Made by a program: the position numbers and the translations under genes
Part shown: positions 63,967 through 64,000 of the stretch, one piece after another
Position numbering within the stretch: the stretch's first letter is position 1
Layout: the number at the start of each line of letters is the position of its first letter
NCBI GenBank assembly: GCA_045628925.1
Contig: JAZQQF010000177.1
Span: 3,573-67,572, forward strand
Direction: 5' to 3'
Length of the DNA: 64,000 nucleotides
Origin: UBA1774 sp045628925
Lineage (GTDB): Bacteria; Bacillota; Clostridia; Oscillospirales; Oscillospiraceae
The notes under the pieces: model-generated
Told to the model about the DNA's origin: nothing
Database searches by the model: none
The model's input: the letters and a program-made list of their open reading frames with translations, nothing else

Positions 63967-64000
63967 GGTGAGTAAACCGTAAGCCGGGTTCTGTACGCGC
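63967..64000 (-). ncRNA. rnpB: RNase P RNA, 3' end (partial)
   Basis: Leftward from the right edge the sequence reads ACAGAACCCGGCTTA (63980-63994), the nearly invariant 3' motif of bacterial RNase P RNA, followed by a short pairing segment and an intrinsic terminator. The rest of the gene lies beyond the window. Confidence 0.88.

Overview
The window looks like a chromosomal segment of an anaerobic, GC-rich (I judge high-50s %) member of Bacillota, class Clostridia, probably a gut or fermenter lineage. The evidence is Gram-positive ribosome binding sites with several TTG starts, two ECF sigma factors, an [FeFe] hydrogenase, many anaerobic redox enzymes, and a Clostridia-style VirD4/VirB4 secretion apparatus. 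I see no integrase, transposase or relaxase. One tRNA-Pro(CGG) and the 3' end of rnpB lie near the right edge.

Layout. (1) 1-5354, minus strand: one catabolic operon with SDR, Zn alcohol dehydrogenase, two-subunit aconitase X, FAD oxidoreductase and a UroD-like methyltransferase that runs off the left edge. (2) 5.4-14.9 kb: a small conserved protein, a DMT exporter, a two-gene ABC transporter, an ECF sigma / zinc-finger anti-sigma / DUF4097 lipoprotein set with a recognisable ECF promoter, an AraC-GyrI-TipAS fusion regulator, and a secreted GH3 enzyme. (3) 15.2-39.3 kb: the centrepiece, a colinear type IV secretion-like locus. It encodes an ECF sigma factor, a VirB2-like pilin, VirD4, a VirB6-like channel with a long N/Q/G-rich tail, a fused VirB3-VirB4 ATPase, four large exported or membrane-anchored proteins (one of 1,727 aa), a STAS protein, an RsbW-like ATPase, and an 890-aa protein with the catalytic residues of a PI3K/HipA-like kinase. 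No relaxase or integration gene is present, so this reads as a protein secretion or surface system rather than an ICE. (4) 39.3-43.9 kb: a U32-like protein and two ADP-ribose-related proteins (macrodomain-HTH, and ADP-ribosylglycohydrolase-SseB-macro-Sel1).

(5) 43.9-48.4 kb: a PPK2 kinase with a long extension and two convergent MoaF-family genes separated by a lower-GC nitroreductase cassette bounded by inverted repeats. (6) 48.5-52.1 kb: an [FeFe] hydrogenase with a NuoF-tail/GltD-like flavoprotein partner. (7) 52.1-58.2 kb: a minus-strand operon (SDR, rhamnulose-phosphate-type aldolase, DivIVA-like coiled coil, nitroreductase) divergent from a molybdopterin enzyme resembling the pyrogallol hydroxytransferase large subunit. 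(8) 58.2-61.5 kb: HtrA protease, an apparently highly expressed SDR, a lipoprotein, tRNA-Pro. (9) 61.6-63.9 kb: a translationally coupled pair, a lipoprotein-anchored barnase on a decapeptide-repeat stalk and a cytoplasmic barstar fused to DUF169. (10) Right edge: terminator and 3' end of rnpB.

The metabolic genes point to oxygen-independent processing of polyols, aromatics or methylated compounds, with hydrogenase and nitroreductases handling electrons. The secretion locus, kinase-like protein, ADP-ribose module and exported RNase point to interaction with other cells. Functions are read from sequence motifs; no database search was possible.
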